NCBI RefSeq assembly: GCF_004799325.1
Contig: NZ_SSMD01000003.1
Location: forward strand, 62,001 to 126,000
Length of the DNA stretch: 64,000 nucleotides
Direction of reading: 5' to 3'
Source: Thalassobius vesicularis
GTDB taxonomy: Bacteria; Pseudomonadota; Alphaproteobacteria; Rhodobacterales; Rhodobacteraceae
In this document: positions 19,217-28,739 of the stretch, piece after piece
Layout: every line of letters starts with the position of its first letter
Numbering within the stretch: position 1 is the first letter of the stretch
Notes under the pieces: generated by a model
Told to the model about the DNA's origin: nothing
The model's database searches: none
What the model saw: the letters and a program-made list of their open reading frames with translations, nothing else
Program-made: the position numbers and the translations under genes

Positions 19217-20716
19217 TCAATCCATCGCTTTGAAGTGGAACTCGCCACCTTCCTTGATGCCCGAGAACCAACGCGCGGTGACCGTTTTGGTCTTGGTGTA
19301 GAAGCGCAGCGCGTCGGGGCCGTATTGGTTCAGGTCGCCGAAGGCCGACTTTTTCCAGCCGCCGAAGGTGAAATAGGACAGCGGCACCGGGATTGGGAAG
19401 TTGATGCCGACCATGCCCACGTTCACGCGGTTGGCGAAGTCACGCGCGGTGTCGCCGTCGGCGGTGAAGATCGCGGTGCCGTTGCCGTAGTTATTGGTCA
19501 TCACCAGGTCCAGCGCTTCGTCATAGGTCTTGGCGCGGACGGTGGACAGGACGGGGCCAAAGATCTCTTCTTTGTAGATGTCCATGTCCTTGGTGACCTT
19601 GTCGAACAGCGACGGGCCGACAAAGAAGCCGTCTTCGTAGCCTTGCAGGCTGAAGTTACGGCCGTCGACGACCAGCTCGGCACCTTGTTCAACGCCCGAG
19701 TTGACCAGGCCGTTGATGCGCTGCTTGGCGGCCGAGGTGATGACGGGGCCGTAATCCACGCCTTCGCCGGCAGTGTAGGGCCCGACTTTCAGTTTCTCGA
19801 TGCGCGGCACCAGGCGTTCGATCAGGGCGTCAGCGGTTTTCTCGCCCACGGGGACGGCGACCGAGATCGCCATGCAGCGTTCGCCTGCCGCGCCGAAACC
19901 GGCACCGACCAGCGCGTCGGCGGCCTTGTCCAGGTCGGCGTCGGGCATGATGATCATGTGGTTCTTCGCACCGCCGAAGCACTGCGCGCGTTTGCCGTTC
20001 GAGCAGGCGCGGCCATAGATGTACTGCGCGATCGGGGTCGAGCCGACAAAGCCCACGGCCTGGATGGTTTCGTTGTCCAGGATGGTGTCGACGGCCTCTT
20101 TATCGCCGTTGACGACTTGCAGAACGCCTGCGGGCAGGCCGGCTTCCATCGCCAGTTCGGCCAGACGCAGCGAGGTCGAGGGCACGCGCTCGGACGGTTT
20201 CAGGATCATGGCGTTGCCGCAGACCAGTGCGGGGGCCATTTTCCACAGCGGGATCATCGCCGGAAAGTTGAACGGGGTGATGCCAGCGACCACACCCAGC
20301 GCCTGGCGCATGGAGTACAGGTCGATGCCGGGGCCGCCGTCGTTCATGTACTCGCCCTTGAGCAGCGCGGGCGCGCCCATGCAGACTTCGACCACTTCCA
20401 GGCCGCGCTGCACGTCGCCGCGGGCGTCGGGCAGGGTCTTGCCGTGTTCGCGGCTGACCAGCTCGGCCAGCTCGTCCATGTGCTCTTCGATCAGGGCGGC
20501 GAATTTCATCATCACGCGGGCGCGGCGCTGCGGGTTGGTGGCGGCCCATGCGGGCTGCGCGGCAGCGGCGGAGGCGATGGCGGCGTCCATCTCGGCGGGG
20601 GTGGCCAGCGGCACCTTGGCCTGAATCTCGCCGGTGGCGGGGTTGTAGACATCGGCAAAGCGGCCCGAGGTGCCTTTGACGTGCTCGCCGTTGATGAAGT
20701 GAGTCAGTTCTTGCAT
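19217..20716 (-). CDS. mmsA: CoA-acylating methylmalonate-semialdehyde dehydrogenase
   Basis: A 499-residue aldehyde dehydrogenase that converts methylmalonate semialdehyde to propionyl-CoA, the last step of the valine distal pathway, and also acts in thymine and inositol breakdown. Family features are 'ITPFNFPAMIPLW' near residue 150, 'GFVGSTPIAQYIY' near 230, 'CFGGAKNHMIIMPDAD' near 250 and the catalytic Cys in 'GAAGERCMAISVAV' near 287. It faces a divergent LysR gene across about 100 bases, which probably regulates it. Confidence 0.95.
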   Translation of the reverse strand: MQELTHFINGEHVKGTSGRFADVYNPATGEIQAKVPLATPAEMDAAIASAAAAQPAWAATNPQRRARVMMKFAALIEEHMDELAELVSREHGKTLPDARGDVQRGLEVVEVCMGAPALLKGEYMNDGGPGIDLYSMRQALGVVAGITPFNFPAMIPLWKMAPALVCGNAMILKPSERVPSTSLRLAELAMEAGLPAGVLQVVNGDKEAVDTILDNETIQAVGFVGSTPIAQYIYGRACSNGKRAQCFGGAKNHMIIMPDADLDKAADALVGAGFGAAGERCMAISVAVPVGEKTADALIERLVPRIEKLKVGPYTAGEGVDYGPVITSAAKQRINGLVNSGVEQGAELVVDGRNFSLQGYEDGFFVGPSLFDKVTKDMDIYKEEIFGPVLSTVRAKTYDEALDLVMTNNYGNGTAIFTADGDTARDFANRVNVGMVGINFPIPVPLSYFTFGGWKKSAFGDLNQYGPDALRFYTKTKTVTARWFSGIKEGGEFHFKAMD

Positions 20717-20752
20717 TGGGGTTCCTCCACAGAATTGAGCGCAGCTTAGGCT

Positions 20753-20808
20753 TGCAAAATTCCTGAGGGAAGAGGCAAGTTGTCAAAAGGGTTTTGCATT
20801 TCTGCAAA
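20753..20808. promoter_or_regulatory. LysR operator candidate between mmsA and the lysR gene
   Basis: TTTGCA-TTTC-TGCAAA (20793-20808) is a 16-bp palindrome 11 bases before the lysR ATG. A further TTGCAAAA half-site lies at 20752-20759, closer to mmsA. Paired sites of this kind in a divergent promoter are typical for LysR regulators. Confidence 0.5.
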
Positions 20809-20818
20809 GGTGGCAAAG

Positions 20819-21709
20819 ATGAATTGGGACGATCTGAAAGTGTTCCTGGCCGTGGCGCGGGCTGAAAGTCTGTCGGGGGCAGGGCGCGGGCTGAAGGTGG
20901 ACCCGGCAACGGTGGGCCGGCGTATCGGGAGGCTGGAAGAGGAGCTGGGCGCGCCTTTGTTCGCCAAGTCTCCGCAGGGCTACGCGTTGACGGATGCGGG
21001 GCAGCGGCTGATGGGCCATGCGGAACGCGCCGAGCAGGCGATGGGAGCCGCGGTCGAGGAACTTGCGGGGCAGGCGGGGGCGCTGTCGGGGCAGATCCGC
21101 ATTGGCGCGCCGGATGGCTGTGCGAACTACCTGCTGCCGCAGGTCTGCGCGCGCATCGTGCAGGACAACCCGGACCTTGAGGTGCAGATCGTCGCCCTGC
21201 CGCGCGTGTTCAACCTGTCCAAGCGCGAGGCGGATATGGCGATCGGGGTCAGCCCGCCCAATGCCGGCCGCCTGACGGTGCAGAAGATCACCGATTACAA
21301 GCTGCACCTGGCCGCGCATCGCGACTACCTTGCGCAGCATCCACCGATCCAGAGCATCGACGATCTGCTGGGGCATCCGATGATCGGCTACATCCCCGAC
21401 ATGATTTTCGACAAGGAGTTGGACTATCTCAGCGAGTCCGGGGTGTCGCGGGTCTCGCTGGCGTCGAACTCGGTTTCGGTGCAGTTCAACTGGGTCCGCC
21501 AGGGTAGCGGAATCGGCATCGTGCACGACTTTGCGATTCCCTCGACCACGGGGCTGCAAAAGCTGCTGGAGGACCGCATCAGCCTGACCCGCAGCTTCTA
21601 TCTGATCCGCCACGCTGACGACCGGCGGCTGGACCGGATGAACCGTTTTGCGCAGTCGCTGGCCGAGGGTTTGCGCGCCGAAGTTGCCCGGCTGGAGGCG
21701 CTGTGCTGA
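20819..21709 (+). CDS. LysR-family regulator, probably of mmsA
   Basis: A 296-residue LTTR. The N-terminal winged helix is clear ('WDDLKVFLAVARAESLSGAG', then 'VGRRIGRLEEELGAPLF'), followed by a substrate-binding domain ('IRIGAPDGCANYLLPQV'). The ATG at 20819 is chosen because the conserved HTH begins at once and AAAGG precedes it. Divergence from mmsA suggests control of methylmalonate-semialdehyde oxidation. The inducer is not known. Confidence 0.9.
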   Translation: MNWDDLKVFLAVARAESLSGAGRGLKVDPATVGRRIGRLEEELGAPLFAKSPQGYALTDAGQRLMGHAERAEQAMGAAVEELAGQAGALSGQIRIGAPDGCANYLLPQVCARIVQDNPDLEVQIVALPRVFNLSKREADMAIGVSPPNAGRLTVQKITDYKLHLAAHRDYLAQHPPIQSIDDLLGHPMIGYIPDMIFDKELDYLSESGVSRVSLASNSVSVQFNWVRQGSGIGIVHDFAIPSTTGLQKLLEDRISLTRSFYLIRHADDRRLDRMNRFAQSLAEGLRAEVARLEALC

Positions 21710-21802
21710 GGCTGTCTTTGTAATCGCCATAGTAGTCCTTGACAGTTTGTCGCGGTCAGGTGACGGTGGGTCAAAGTAATAATATTGCGGAGGAGACCCC
21801 AA

Positions 21803-22237
21803 ATGCTTGTGCATCAGATCCTGAAGGCCAAAGGCGACGACGGTGTGGTGACGGTTCAGCCCGGAACCTCGATCTCGGATGTGGCCCAGATCCTGGCCGA
21901 ACGCCGGATCGGTGGCGTGGTCGTCTCGAAGGACGGGCAGGTCGCAACCGGCATCATTTCCGAGCGCGATATCGTGCGCGCGCTGGCCGTCAAGGGCGCC
22001 AGCTGCATGTCCGAAAAGGTCGAGGACATGATGACCCGCAACCCCGTCTGCTGTGTCCGCAATGACAGCGCCGACGACGTTCTGACCCGCATGACCGAAG
22101 GCCGTTTCCGCCACATGCCCGTGGTCGAAGAGGGCGTCCTGGTCGGCATCGTGACCATCGGTGACGTGGTCAAGGCCCGCCTGCAGGAACTGTCGATGGA
22201 AAAGGATGCCCTGCAGGGCATGATCATGGGGCATTAA
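21803..22237 (+). CDS. Two-CBS-domain protein
   Basis: A 144-residue protein made almost entirely of a CBS pair (about residues 10-65 and 75-130): 'GGVVVSKDGQVATGIISERDIVRAL' style strands and 'RHMPVVEEGVLVGIVTIGDVVK'. Such stand-alone pairs bind adenosine nucleotides or NAD and act as energy or redox sensors. A strong GGAGGAG lies before the ATG at 21803. It is 76 bases upstream of coaD and could be co-transcribed with it. Confidence 0.92.
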   Translation: MLVHQILKAKGDDGVVTVQPGTSISDVAQILAERRIGGVVVSKDGQVATGIISERDIVRALAVKGASCMSEKVEDMMTRNPVCCVRNDSADDVLTRMTEGRFRHMPVVEEGVLVGIVTIGDVVKARLQELSMEKDALQGMIMGH

Positions 22238-22313
22238 CCCTTGCATTCCCCGGCGCAATAATGTTGCGTGCGCAGAAAGTATTCTTTTGTGTTCCGAGGG
22301 GAGGGGCAGTTTG

Positions 22314-22811
22314 ATGCGCATCGGTCTGTATCCGGGGACGTTCGACCCGATCACACTGGGCCATATCGATATCATCCGGCGGTCGGCCAAACTGGTTGAC
22401 CGTCTGGTGATCGGGGTCGCGATCAACCGCGACAAGGGGCCCTTGTTCCCGCTTGAGGAACGCGTTGAGATGATCGAAGGCGAGATGGCCAAGCTGTCCG
22501 CCGAAACCGGCACGGAAATCCTTGTACATCCGTTCGAAAACCTGCTGATCAACTGCGCCCGCGATGTCGGCGCTCAGGTGATTGTGCGCGGTCTGCGGGC
22601 CGTCGCGGATTTCGAGTATGAATTCCAGATGGTTGGCATGAACCGCGCGCTGGACAGCAGCATCGAGACGGTGTTCCTGATGGCCGAAGCCCGCCATCAG
22701 GCGATTGCCTCGAAGCTGGTGAAAGAGATCGCCCGTCTGGACGGCGACGTGGCGCGCTTTGTGACGCCACCGGTCAAGGAAAAGCTGCTGGCCAAGCTGG
22801 GCAAGATCTGA
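22314..22811 (+). CDS. coaD: Pantetheine-phosphate adenylyltransferase
   Basis: A 165-residue enzyme of coenzyme A synthesis that adenylates 4'-phosphopantetheine. The nucleotidyltransferase signature 'YPGTFDPITLGHIDII' spans residues about 6-21, and 'RGLRAVADFEYEFQM' lies near residue 88. The ATG at 22314 gives the usual length; the TTG just before it is an alternative. A hairpin terminator follows. Confidence 0.97.
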   Translation: MRIGLYPGTFDPITLGHIDIIRRSAKLVDRLVIGVAINRDKGPLFPLEERVEMIEGEMAKLSAETGTEILVHPFENLLINCARDVGAQVIVRGLRAVADFEYEFQMVGMNRALDSSIETVFLMAEARHQAIASKLVKEIARLDGDVARFVTPPVKEKLLAKLGKI

Positions 22812-22836
22812 GCCGCCAGTCAGGCTGAAACGAAAT

Positions 22837-22864
22837 GGCCCCGCATTTGCGGGGCCTTTGTTTT
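22837..22864. terminator. Rho-independent terminator of coaD
   Basis: GGCCCCGC-ATTT-GCGGGGCC followed by TTTGTTTT, between coaD and a convergent hydrolase gene. Confidence 0.9.
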
Positions 22865-23810
22865 ATGCGGGGCAGGCCTGTCGGATATAGGCCGCCGTTT
22901 CCGCAATATGCGTCAGCGGCAGCATGTGTCCGCCATCTACCAGATGCAGCTTGATCTGCGGATGCTTGGCCACCAGCGCCTCGCCATGTTCGCGGTAGTC
23001 CAGCACCTGGTCCTGTTTGCCGTACAGGATCTCGACCGGGACTTTCAGACCGGCATAGCCCTTGAGCATGAAACCCAGACTGCCGCCCGAGGCCAGATAA
23101 TCGCGCGCGGTGTTGCGGAACGACTCGGGGCGCAGGCTCAGCAGGCCGCCGCCGGCGATGGCATAGTCTGCGGGCACGGGATCGGGACCAAAGATCGCCT
23201 GCATATTCTGTTCAGCCATGCGCATTGAGGTGGGGATGGCAACCGTCTCGGACACGACCCGGCGCATCAGGCGCGAGGGCAGTTTCAGCCCGTCAAACAC
23301 CTCGGCCGGGGCGGTCGGCGGCATGGTCAGCGGGGCCAGCAGGGCAAGGCCGCGAATCTTGTCGGGGAAGTCGAGCGCCAGACATATCGAGATCGCGCCG
23401 CCCAGCGAGTGGCCAACAACCAAGGGCTTGTCCAGCTTCAGCGCGTCGATCACCTCGGCCACCTGCGCGGCCTGGGCGCGGGGGCTGGCGTCGGTGTCCT
23501 CGGGGCGGTCGGACCAGCCCATGCCGGGACGGTCGATGGCGATCACGCGATGATCGCGCGCCAGGTCATCGGCCAGACCGGTGTCGAAATTGCCCAGGTT
23601 CGCGCCCAATCCGTGGATCATCAGCACGACCGGACCTTCGCCCTTGTCAATGTAGTGCAGCTTGCCGGTCGAGATCTGCACAAAGCGCCCGCGCGGCGGC
23701 GCGGCGCGCGCAACCGAGGCGGCGGTTTTCTGGGTGATGTAGGTGTTCCAGCCCAGCCAGCCGACCGGGGCCGCAACCGCAGCGCCCACAAGCAAAGGTA
23801 TGAGAGTCAT
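22863..23810 (-). CDS. Membrane-anchored alpha/beta hydrolase
   Basis: A 315-residue alpha/beta hydrolase. Residues 1-22 are hydrophobic and could be a signal anchor. The fold is shown by 'VVLMIHGLGANLGNF' (oxyanion HG), the nucleophile elbow 'VVGHSLGGA' near residue 137, an acid in 'LYGKQDQVLDY' and the His in 'LVDGGHMLPL' near residue 293. The substrate is unknown; relatives include esterases and haloperoxidase-like enzymes. Confidence 0.88.
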   Translation of the reverse strand: MTLIPLLVGAAVAAPVGWLGWNTYITQKTAASVARAAPPRGRFVQISTGKLHYIDKGEGPVVLMIHGLGANLGNFDTGLADDLARDHRVIAIDRPGMGWSDRPEDTDASPRAQAAQVAEVIDALKLDKPLVVGHSLGGAISICLALDFPDKIRGLALLAPLTMPPTAPAEVFDGLKLPSRLMRRVVSETVAIPTSMRMAEQNMQAIFGPDPVPADYAIAGGGLLSLRPESFRNTARDYLASGGSLGFMLKGYAGLKVPVEILYGKQDQVLDYREHGEALVAKHPQIKLHLVDGGHMLPLTHIAETAAYIRQACPA

Positions 23811-23886
23811 CCTGATCCCTTCCGGTTTTGCGGTCAGGATAATGGGCGGGGAAAACGGGACAAGCTGCCTGTCATATGACGCAGCG

Positions 23887-24030
23887 TCAGCGCCAAAAGG
23901 CCATCCAGTCCAGCAGCTTGGCCAGTTTCTTCATCACAAACAGCACGAAAATGCCGTCGTGCAGCACGATGTCGGCGACGATCAGGCCGGTGATGCAGAT
24001 GGCCATGATGGCGGCGATACGGTTGGTCAT
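23887..24030 (-). CDS. 47-residue membrane protein downstream of gap
   Basis: A short frame starts at an ATG at 24030 and encodes a protein beginning MTNRIAAIMAICITG and ending 'KLLDWMAFWR'. It has one hydrophobic segment (about residues 5-20) and a second, shorter apolar stretch. Similar tiny proteins with a 'D-W-x-A-F-W-R' end are, as far as I recall, common in Rhodobacteraceae. It sits just after the gap terminator on the same strand. Its function is unknown. Confidence 0.6.
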   Translation of the reverse strand: MTNRIAAIMAICITGLIVADIVLHDGIFVLFVMKKLAKLLDWMAFWR

Positions 24031-24044
24031 GCGATCGGTCCAAT

Positions 24045-24079
24045 GAAAAAGGCGCCCCGGCAGACTATGCCGAAGCGCC
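24045..24079 (-). terminator. Terminator of gap
   Basis: Read on the minus strand, GGCGC/CGGCA arms pair around a 5-base loop with a small internal bulge. They are followed by TTTTT. Confidence 0.7.
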
Positions 24080-24101
24080 CCGAACTGTTCAACCGCAGGA
24101 A

Positions 24102-25103
<1,002 letters not shown>

Positions 25104-25296
25104 GATGCAACTCCTGAAGCGAATGAATTCGGGGGCCGTATAGCCCCCCAAAGCCGCGTTCGGAAGGTGAAACTTACTACGAAACAAGGGTGTTAGCGCA
25201 AAACCTGTCTGGTTGCGCTAACGATTTGGTGGCAATCGGCCTTGTTCAGCCGGAACCAATGGCTAGATTGGGGGCAACCGAACGGCGAGGTGTGGT

Positions 25297-26259
25297 ATGA
25301 GCGGTCTTCTGGCCCTGTTGGACGATGTGGCGGGGATCGCCAAAGTGGCGGCGGCCAGCGTGGATGACGTGGCGGCGGCGGCAGGCAAAGCCGGGGCCAA
25401 AACGGCGGGCGTGCTGATCGACGACGCGGCGGTGACGCCGAAATACGTCGCCGGGTTTGCACCGGCGCGCGAATTGCCGATCATCTGGAAGATCACGCGC
25501 GGTTCGCTGTTCAACAAGATCGTGATCCTGCTGCCGCTGGCGTTGCTGCTGTCGAATTTCGCGCCCTGGCTGATCACGCCGCTGCTGATGCTGGGCGGTT
25601 CGTACCTGTGTTTCGAGGGCGCCGAGAAGATCTTTCACGCGCTGTTCCCGCATGGCGACGCCTATGTCGAGGCAGACATGGAAGACAAGGATCCCTCGCA
25701 TCTGGAAGAGCAGAAGGTCGCCGGTGCGATCAAGACCGACTTCATCCTGTCCGCCGAGATCATGACCATCGCCCTGTCCACGATCGAGGCCAGCAACATC
25801 TACATGGAGGCGGCGACGCTGGCCGTTGTCGGCGTGATGATCACCGTGGTGGTCTATGGCACCGTCGCGCTGATCGTGAAGATGGACGATGTCGGTTTGT
25901 TCATGGCGCAGCGGTCCCGAACGGGCGTTGGCCGCGGAATCGGGCGGGGGCTGGTCAAGGGGATGCCGCGGCTGATGTATGTGCTCTCGGTCGTGGGGAC
26001 GGCGGCGATGCTGTGGGTCGGCGGCTCGATCGTGATCCACGGGCTGCACGAAATGGGGATGCACCACCCGTACGAGGACATCCATCACCTGGCCGAGATT
26101 GCCGCCCATGCCGTGCCGGCACAGGCCGCTGGCGCTGTCAGCTGGGCGGTGACGGCGCTGTGCGACGGCGTTCTGGGGCTGCTGTTTGGCTTTGTCCTGA
26201 TCCCGATTGCGACCCGCATCGCCGGCCCCGTGATCGGCGCGGTTACCGGAAAGCGTTGA
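25297..26259 (+). CDS. DUF808 (YedI-type) membrane protein
   Basis: A 320-residue inner membrane protein of the DUF808 family. The start 'MSGLLALLDDVAGIAKVAAASVDDVAAA' type sequence, 'ILLPLALLLSNFAPW' and 'GGSYLCFEGAEK' near residue 105 are family marks. About five to six membrane segments are seen. Function is unknown. It is divergent from gap and followed at 71 bases by a methyltransferase gene. Confidence 0.92.
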   Translation: MSGLLALLDDVAGIAKVAAASVDDVAAAAGKAGAKTAGVLIDDAAVTPKYVAGFAPARELPIIWKITRGSLFNKIVILLPLALLLSNFAPWLITPLLMLGGSYLCFEGAEKIFHALFPHGDAYVEADMEDKDPSHLEEQKVAGAIKTDFILSAEIMTIALSTIEASNIYMEAATLAVVGVMITVVVYGTVALIVKMDDVGLFMAQRSRTGVGRGIGRGLVKGMPRLMYVLSVVGTAAMLWVGGSIVIHGLHEMGMHHPYEDIHHLAEIAAHAVPAQAAGAVSWAVTALCDGVLGLLFGFVLIPIATRIAGPVIGAVTGKR

Positions 26260-26330
26260 TTTGATTATTGTCAAAACACGGCACGTCGCCGCGTGATAGC
26301 CAAGGCGCGAGACCTACGAAAGGACGCGCC

Positions 26331-27083
26331 ATGGAACGAGCCTCCAGCCTGGATGAGATGCGGACAAGTTTTGGCCGCCAGACGGTAGAGCAGACCGACC
26401 GCCGCGACGAGGTGCAGGCGTTGTTCAACCGCATCGCCCCGCGCTATGACCTGATGAACGACCTGATGAGCTTTGGCACGCACCGGCTGTGGAAACGCAC
26501 GGTGATCCGGCGGGCGCTGGCGCATCTGGGCGCGGTGCCGGGGGCGTTGCTTGACGTGGCCGGGGGCACGGGCGATCTGGCGATTGTGCTGCGCGCGGCC
26601 CAGCCGATGCGGCAGGTCGTGGTCGTGGACCCCTCCGAAGGGATGCTGGAACAGGCCCGTCTGCGCGCGGGCGACACGCTGGATTACGTCCAGGCGCCGG
26701 GCGAGGATCTGCCCTTTCCCGACAATGCCGCGGCGCTGGTCACCCTGTCCTTCGGGCTGCGCAACATGGCCGATCCGGCGCAGGGCCTGCGCGAGGTTGC
26801 CCGGGTGCTGCAACCGGGCGGTCATCTGGTTCTGCTGGAATTTTCCAAGCCAGATCCGTGGTTTGCGCCGTTCTACGGCTTGCATGCGCGCTATGTGATC
26901 CCGCGTCTGGGGGCGATGGTGGCGCAGGATCGCGGCGCCTATCAATACCTGGTCGAGTCGATCGACAAGTTCCCCGCCCGCGCCGAAATGGCGGCTGAAA
27001 TCGCCGCTGCAGGGCTGGAGATGGTCGAGGAGCGCGCCTTTGTCTTCGGCGTCGCCCGGATGCAAATCGCGAGGAAGCCATGA
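26331..27083 (+). CDS. ubiE: UbiE/MenG-type quinone C-methyltransferase
   Basis: A 250-residue class I SAM methyltransferase of the UbiE/COQ5 family. Signature segments are 'VQALFNRIAPRYDLMNDLMS' (about 27-46), the SAM loop 'LLDVAGGTGDLA' near 75 and 'LSFGLRNMADP' near 140. The family methylates demethylmenaquinol and 2-polyprenyl-6-methoxy-benzoquinol. The start at 26331 has AAAGGA upstream. Its stop overlaps the next gene, a MenA-like prenyltransferase, so the pair may act on one quinone. Whether this is the main ubiquinone enzyme or a second copy cannot be told here. Confidence 0.85.
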   Translation: MERASSLDEMRTSFGRQTVEQTDRRDEVQALFNRIAPRYDLMNDLMSFGTHRLWKRTVIRRALAHLGAVPGALLDVAGGTGDLAIVLRAAQPMRQVVVVDPSEGMLEQARLRAGDTLDYVQAPGEDLPFPDNAAALVTLSFGLRNMADPAQGLREVARVLQPGGHLVLLEFSKPDPWFAPFYGLHARYVIPRLGAMVAQDRGAYQYLVESIDKFPARAEMAAEIAAAGLEMVEERAFVFGVARMQIARKP

Positions 27084-27970
27084 CCGCCACTCAGACCCGA
27101 TCCCGACTGGCGGCGCTGCCCAAACCCGCGCTGTGGATCATCGCGGCACGGTTCAAAACCGTCAGCCTGTCGCTGATGCCGGTGCTGGCCGGAAGTTGGC
27201 TGGCGGCGGGGCAGGGGACATGGCGGGTGGACGTTTCGCTGGCGGCGATGCTGGCGGCGGCGGCGATCCAGGTGGGGACGAACCTTTGGAATGACGCGGC
27301 GGATGCGGCGAGCGGGGTGGACCGTGACGACCGGCTTGGCCCGCCGCGCATGACCGCTTTGGGGCTGCTGGATGGCGCCTCGGTCCGGCGCGGGGCGCTG
27401 GCGGCGTTCGGAATAGCCGTGCTGGCGGGCCTCTATCTGGTGGCCCTTGGCGGCTGGCCGATCATCGCGATCGGGCTGGCGTCGCTGGCCTTTGGCTACC
27501 TCTATTCGATGGGGCCGTTTCCGATGTCCGGCCTGCCGTTCGGAGAGCTGCTGGTCATCCTGTTCTTCGGCCTGGTGGCCGTGTCCGGCACCGCATACCT
27601 ACAAGATGTGGATCCGCTTGCGCCACAGACACTAGCCCTTGGGTTGGTGATCGGGTTGCCCGCGGCGGCCGTTCTGATGCTGAACAACCACCGCGACCGC
27701 GCGCAGGATGCGCGGGCGGGGCGGCGGACGCTGGCTATTCTGCTGGGGCAGACGGGCGCGCGGATGGTGTATTTCGGCCTGCTGTTGGGGGCTTTGGCGC
27801 TGGCCGGGGCGATGTGGCCGGGCTGGACGCTGCTGCCTGCGGGCGCGCTGGCGCTGTGGCTGGGTCATGCGATGTGGCACTGGCCGGTTTCGGCGCGTCT
27901 GAACAGCCTGCTGGCGCAGACGGCGGGGTTCCAGATGCTGCTGCTGGCCGGTGTGGTGACAGCTGGTTAA
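27080..27970 (+). CDS. MenA-like UbiA-family prenyltransferase
   Basis: A 296-residue polytopic membrane protein with about eight helices. Two Asp-rich motifs of the UbiA superfamily are visible: 'NLWNDAADAASGVDRDDR' near residue 73 and 'NNHRDRAQDARAGRRTLA' near residue 197. Their form, with 'LGPPR' after the first, is closer to MenA (1,4-dihydroxy-2-naphthoate prenyltransferase) than to UbiA, chlorophyll synthase or CyoE. It overlaps the ubiE-like gene by four bases. No other men genes are in the window. The acceptor is therefore open. Confidence 0.78.
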   Translation: MTATQTRSRLAALPKPALWIIAARFKTVSLSLMPVLAGSWLAAGQGTWRVDVSLAAMLAAAAIQVGTNLWNDAADAASGVDRDDRLGPPRMTALGLLDGASVRRGALAAFGIAVLAGLYLVALGGWPIIAIGLASLAFGYLYSMGPFPMSGLPFGELLVILFFGLVAVSGTAYLQDVDPLAPQTLALGLVIGLPAAAVLMLNNHRDRAQDARAGRRTLAILLGQTGARMVYFGLLLGALALAGAMWPGWTLLPAGALALWLGHAMWHWPVSARLNSLLAQTAGFQMLLLAGVVTAG

Positions 27971-28011
27971 CCCGCGAAATTGTAAGATTCTCGGGCAAAA
28001 CCGTACGCAAG

Positions 28012-28040
28012 AAAAAGGCCACCCGACGGGGTGGCCTTTG
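28012..28040. terminator. Bidirectional terminator between the prenyltransferase and PCu(A)C genes
   Basis: AAAGGCCACCC (28014-28024) and GGGTGGCCTTT (28029-28039) form a perfect 11-bp stem with A and T runs on both sides. Confidence 0.85.
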
Positions 28041-28058
28041 ACGTTTCAACGACCGGGC

Positions 28059-28523
28059 TCAGTTCATCGCGCCGGGGGCCTTGACGGGCAGCGAGAGCGG
28101 AACCTCGCCCGCCTGTTCGAAGATCAGGGTGACGGGGACGGTGGCACCCTCGGTCAGGGGGGTGGTCAGGCCGATCAGCATCAGGTGCAGGCCGCCGGGT
28201 TTCAGAACGGCCTCGCCGCCGGCGGGGATGTCGATCGCCTCGACCCGGCGCATTTTCATCATGCCGTTGTCATGGATGTGGGTGTGCAGCTCGGGTTGGG
28301 TGCAGTTGGGCGAGCTGAAGCCGATCAGCCGGTCCGCGCCCCCACGCGAGCGGATCGTCATGAAGGCGGCCCCGGCCTGGGCGACCTTGGGCGAAGCGCG
28401 GGTAAAGCCGCCGGAGATGTCGAGCGTGTCGGTCTGGGCCTGCTGCGCAAAACCCGGAAGGGCGGGGGCGGCACACAGGGCGGACAGGGACAGCACAGCT
28501 GCGCGGCGGGAGAATGTTCTCAT
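28059..28523 (-). CDS. PCu(A)C periplasmic copper chaperone
   Basis: A 154-residue exported protein with a signal peptide ('FSRRAAVLSLSAL...', twin Arg present, cleavage after about 'GFAQQ'). It carries the canonical copper site H-x10-M-x21-H-x-M exactly: 'HTHIHDNGMMKM' and, 21 residues later, 'HLM'. Such proteins deliver Cu(I) to CuA or CuB centres. It is divergent from nosZ with a shared FNR-type box between them, so it most likely serves NosZ metallation. The start at 28523 has AGAGG upstream. Confidence 0.92.
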   Translation of the reverse strand: MRTFSRRAAVLSLSALCAAPALPGFAQQAQTDTLDISGGFTRASPKVAQAGAAFMTIRSRGGADRLIGFSSPNCTQPELHTHIHDNGMMKMRRVEAIDIPAGGEAVLKPGGLHLMLIGLTTPLTEGATVPVTLIFEQAGEVPLSLPVKAPGAMN

Positions 28524-28583
28524 TTCAACCTCTGATCTGGAACGTGGTTGGCCGCAGCTTTTGCCGAAAGGAACATCCACGCC

Positions 28584-28597
28584 TTAACATTTGTCAA
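28584..28597. promoter_or_regulatory. FNR/NnrR-type box between PCu(A)C and nosZ
   Basis: TTAAC-ATTT-GTCAA matches the FNR-family pattern TTGAC-N4-GTCAA with one change, the variant often seen at NO-responsive NnrR sites. It lies 61 bases before the PCu(A)C start and about 140 bases before the nosZ start. Confidence 0.7.
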
Positions 28598-28739
28598 GGA
28601 GCCACCCCCCGATTCCATGAGACCACACGCGTGGCGCAGATCATTGGACCGACTGTGCCCACAGGAGGGCGAAGTGTTCGTGGGACCGAACATGCCGCCA
28701 GAGACGCGTTTGAAAACGGTCATGATACGAGAGGGAAAC

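Noticed and set aside
17810-20749. A 979-codon plus-strand frame across ybdK and mmsA
   Set aside because: Antisense to two well-supported genes, low-complexity and His/Gln/Gly-rich translation, no ribosome binding site.
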